Source: Anadara kagoshimensis (taxonomy: Eukaryota > Mollusca > Bivalvia > Arcoida > Arcidae). From it: DNA of 64,000 bases. Positions 61,977 through 64,000 of this stretch are shown here, piece after piece (the first letter of the stretch is position 1; each line of letters starts with the position of its first letter). The notes beneath the pieces are model-generated. The model ran no database searches and had not been told where the DNA came from. It worked only from the letters and a program-made list of their open reading frames with translations. The stretch is from the NCBI GenBank assembly GCA_021292105.1, contig CM037870.1:8777558-8841557 (forward strand), read 5' to 3'. The translations under genes and the position numbers were made by a program.

Positions 61977-62191
61977 GACCTGCCTGCTTGACCTTCGATT
62001 TAAATATTAATTATGAACCAATCTTTTTATGTACCAGGGACACTTGTGTTTATTTTGTTTACATTACGGGAATTGGAATTGTTTATGTAATGACTTCGAA
62101 CCGTATTACTACTCATGTTAGAGTGGATCATGGTACATACCATGTATATATGTATATAGATATTCCCAATTAAAGGTCAAGCGGACAGCTC
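61977..62191. mobile_element. MITE family E, second copy
   Basis: GACCTGCCTGCTTGACCTTC at the left and TAAAGGTCAAGCGGACAGCT at the right, with diverged interior. Confidence 0.8.
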
Positions 62192-62824
62192 AAAGTTGTT
62201 TGACTATACGCACCATTCTTCCGGGTATCTACTCGAGCATTTCCGGTAGTGTATCGTTAAAGACTGATAAATCAATGTATATGGTTTAATCTGTTCAAGA
62301 TATTGAGGATATTATCTAGCGTAAGTAAAAAAATTATTATTATTATTTTCGTATTTTTATATAGTGATATACACATATGCTATCTGACTTACATATCGAT
62401 AAGACACTATTGTCGCTACAATGTACGCCAGTGTAAGAGATTTTGTATTTTTTGGGAGTTTTTTTTACAATATATATGGTCAAAACAGGTGATTAAGGGA
62501 TAAAATGTGCGAGTTTGAGTTTTCTAACGAAAAATAAAACGAGCAAGTTATACGTGAAACATCGTTTTACAAAACTGTACTTAATAACAAATTCAGTCAC
62601 ATTAGTCTAAAACCCGGTGACGGCTATTTTTTTCTAAAAATCAGACGAATTGTTTTATTTTTTATCTTTTATAAAACTAAGTTTAAAACAATTACAATTT
62701 TTTTATTTTAGATAAAAAAAAACTCTATACTATTAAACATTTAAATGGCATATGACAATAAATCCATTCTACGATTCTTAATTTCATTTAATGGTAAAAT
62801 TGAAATAAATCATACAATGTATAT

Positions 62825-63305
62825 CACAATCCAGAAGCAAAATATAAACTTTGAAACTGACAAGTTAGGTTAAACACATGAACTTCAACAGGAAAGTGAG
62901 GCCGGTAGCTCCTAAAGGGTAGGCACATCCTGTTTAGCTTGTTACAACCGTCACGTGTGTAATCAAAATTGAGTGAAAGGAACATGGATCTATGAGAAGT
63001 CAAATATATCCAGAGCAATCCTGGACACAGAGACATCAAACTGATGAATAAAATTGTGATGACGGCCATAAAACTTTTGAGAGCCCTGACTTGCAATATC
63101 CCTGGGCCAACAATTTATTTATTTATAAGCAGTCTGTTCCGTTGTATAAAATTCCCGTAGTAGGAACAAGCTCTACCTGGCGTATTAATGTGGAAACAAA
63201 TACACCATGGGCAGGAGAAGCAGGTATATTGCTGCATAGAAAATGGAAGTTAATAGAAAAATTGAAGCCATCACGCATGTCATAAAGTTTCCAATGTAGT
63301 CTTTC
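62825..63305 (+). mobile_element. Family A interspersed repeat, near full length
   Basis: CACAATCCAGAAGCAAAATA, 'GAAAGTGAGGCCGGTAGCTC', 'CACGTGTGTAATCAAAATTG', 'GTGATGACGGCCATAAAACT', 'GACTTGCAATATCCCTGG', and AGGAGAAGCAGGTATATTGC. Use with 2087-2600 to define the family. Confidence 0.82.
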
Positions 63306-63759
63306 ACAGAGGTCATAATTGAGATATGTCTGAATATGAAGCAGGACTTGAGGAATCAGTCGTATCTTTTATTTCAATTTCACTAAGATACATGACATTC
63401 ACCTTGTCTCCGAATGTAGGATTGTTAAGAGACAGAACGTCACCTATATATCAAAATACACTAGGATAAATTGCACTTACATCGTCTCCAAATAAATCAC
63501 TTGTTTCGGCTATAGGGTTGGTATAAAGTGAACCACTTACAAAAAATTAAAATTACATAAGGGGATTTGTGGTTACTTCCATGATACTGTTTTTGTTTTT
63601 ATTACCAAAAATCATGATGTATGTTGAAAATTGAATTTTATTCTATAAAAACATTTTATGAAGTCGAAACATATTTTTATAATATGAATATTACTATACT
63701 TGAAATGACAAGAATTTGTTAAGAAGAATGTGTCTTTTTTCATCACAATCATGATTTCT

Positions 63760-64000
63760 GAGTCCAAAATTACCCTGGATAAACTTTTCGTTCCATAACC
63801 CCATGTTCTTGTCATTCCCAATTCTGATTACACGCGTTGCGGTTGTAGCTTGGTAAACAGGAGGTGCTTACTCCTCCGGACCACACGGACTCACTTCCAT
63901 GGTGAAAGTTCACGTGTTTAACATAATTTGAAAACTTCAAATTTTTCACTTTGGTTCGGAATTAGGTTTCGACATGGATTGGTATGTTTGTTTTTTTATT
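63760..64000 (-). mobile_element. Family A copy running off the window
   Basis: 'ACCCTGGATAAACTTTTCG', TTGCGGTTGTAGCTTGGTAA, 'CACTTCCATGGTGAAAGTTC', and GACATGGATTGGTATG. Confidence 0.75.

Larger units (their letters stand above)
57639..64000. other. Receptor 3' flank, repeat-dominated
   Basis: No coding exon supported. It holds four family A copies, the 1.9-kb element with approximately 145-bp repeats, a MITE E copy and an (ATC)n tract near 59045. The receptor 3' UTR and poly(A) site could not be placed. Confidence 0.6.

Overview
The window looks like nuclear DNA of a mollusc, most likely a bivalve. It is AT-rich, with small exons, GT-AG introns of 0.1 to 4.7 kb and a dense load of short transposable elements. 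It also carries an allantoinase gene and a secreted C-type lectin of a kind common in bivalves. No bacterial operon structure, CRISPR array or rRNA is visible. Taxonomy is inferred from gene content and repeat style, not from a database match.

Five protein-coding genes can be rebuilt exon by exon with phase-compatible splice sites. (1) The 3' part of an espin/forked-like actin-bundling protein, + strand, 9829-15857, six exons. (2) A two-exon BTB/POZ protein, - strand, 22602-24783. (3) A complete ten-exon allantoinase, - strand, 28489-41724, 453 codons, with all six expected metal ligands and a C-terminal SKL peroxisomal signal. (4) A four-exon secreted C-type lectin, - strand, 42880-45591. 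(5) A ten-exon single-pass membrane protein of unknown family, + strand, 49650-57638, with several cytoplasmic tyrosine motifs. The genes are not obviously one pathway. Allantoinase belongs to purine (urate to allantoate) breakdown, the lectin to secreted recognition, the membrane protein probably to tyrosine-based signalling, and the espin-like gene to actin bundles.

The most striking object is a 4.2-kb array of 71 near-identical 59-bp units (34868-39063) in allantoinase intron 3. Each unit is the last 48 nt of exon 3 (codons 125-140) plus the first 11 nt of intron 3, so each carries a full GTAAGT splice donor. The array abuts the real exon 3 boundary, and its breakpoints share a 4-bp microhomology (TGTT).

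The remaining DNA is mostly repeats. One approximately 500-bp interspersed family ('family A', about 17 copies in both orientations) dominates. There are tRNA-derived SINEs, several terminal-inverted-repeat MITE families, a 2.2-kb element flanked by TTAA, an RTE-like LINE 3' fragment, and a 1.9-kb element containing nine approximately 145-bp tandem repeats with nuclear-receptor-like motifs. There is also a 0.79-kb tandem duplication downstream of the espin-like gene and a near-perfect 157-bp hairpin. The first 9.8 kb and the last 6.3 kb contain no coding exon I can support.
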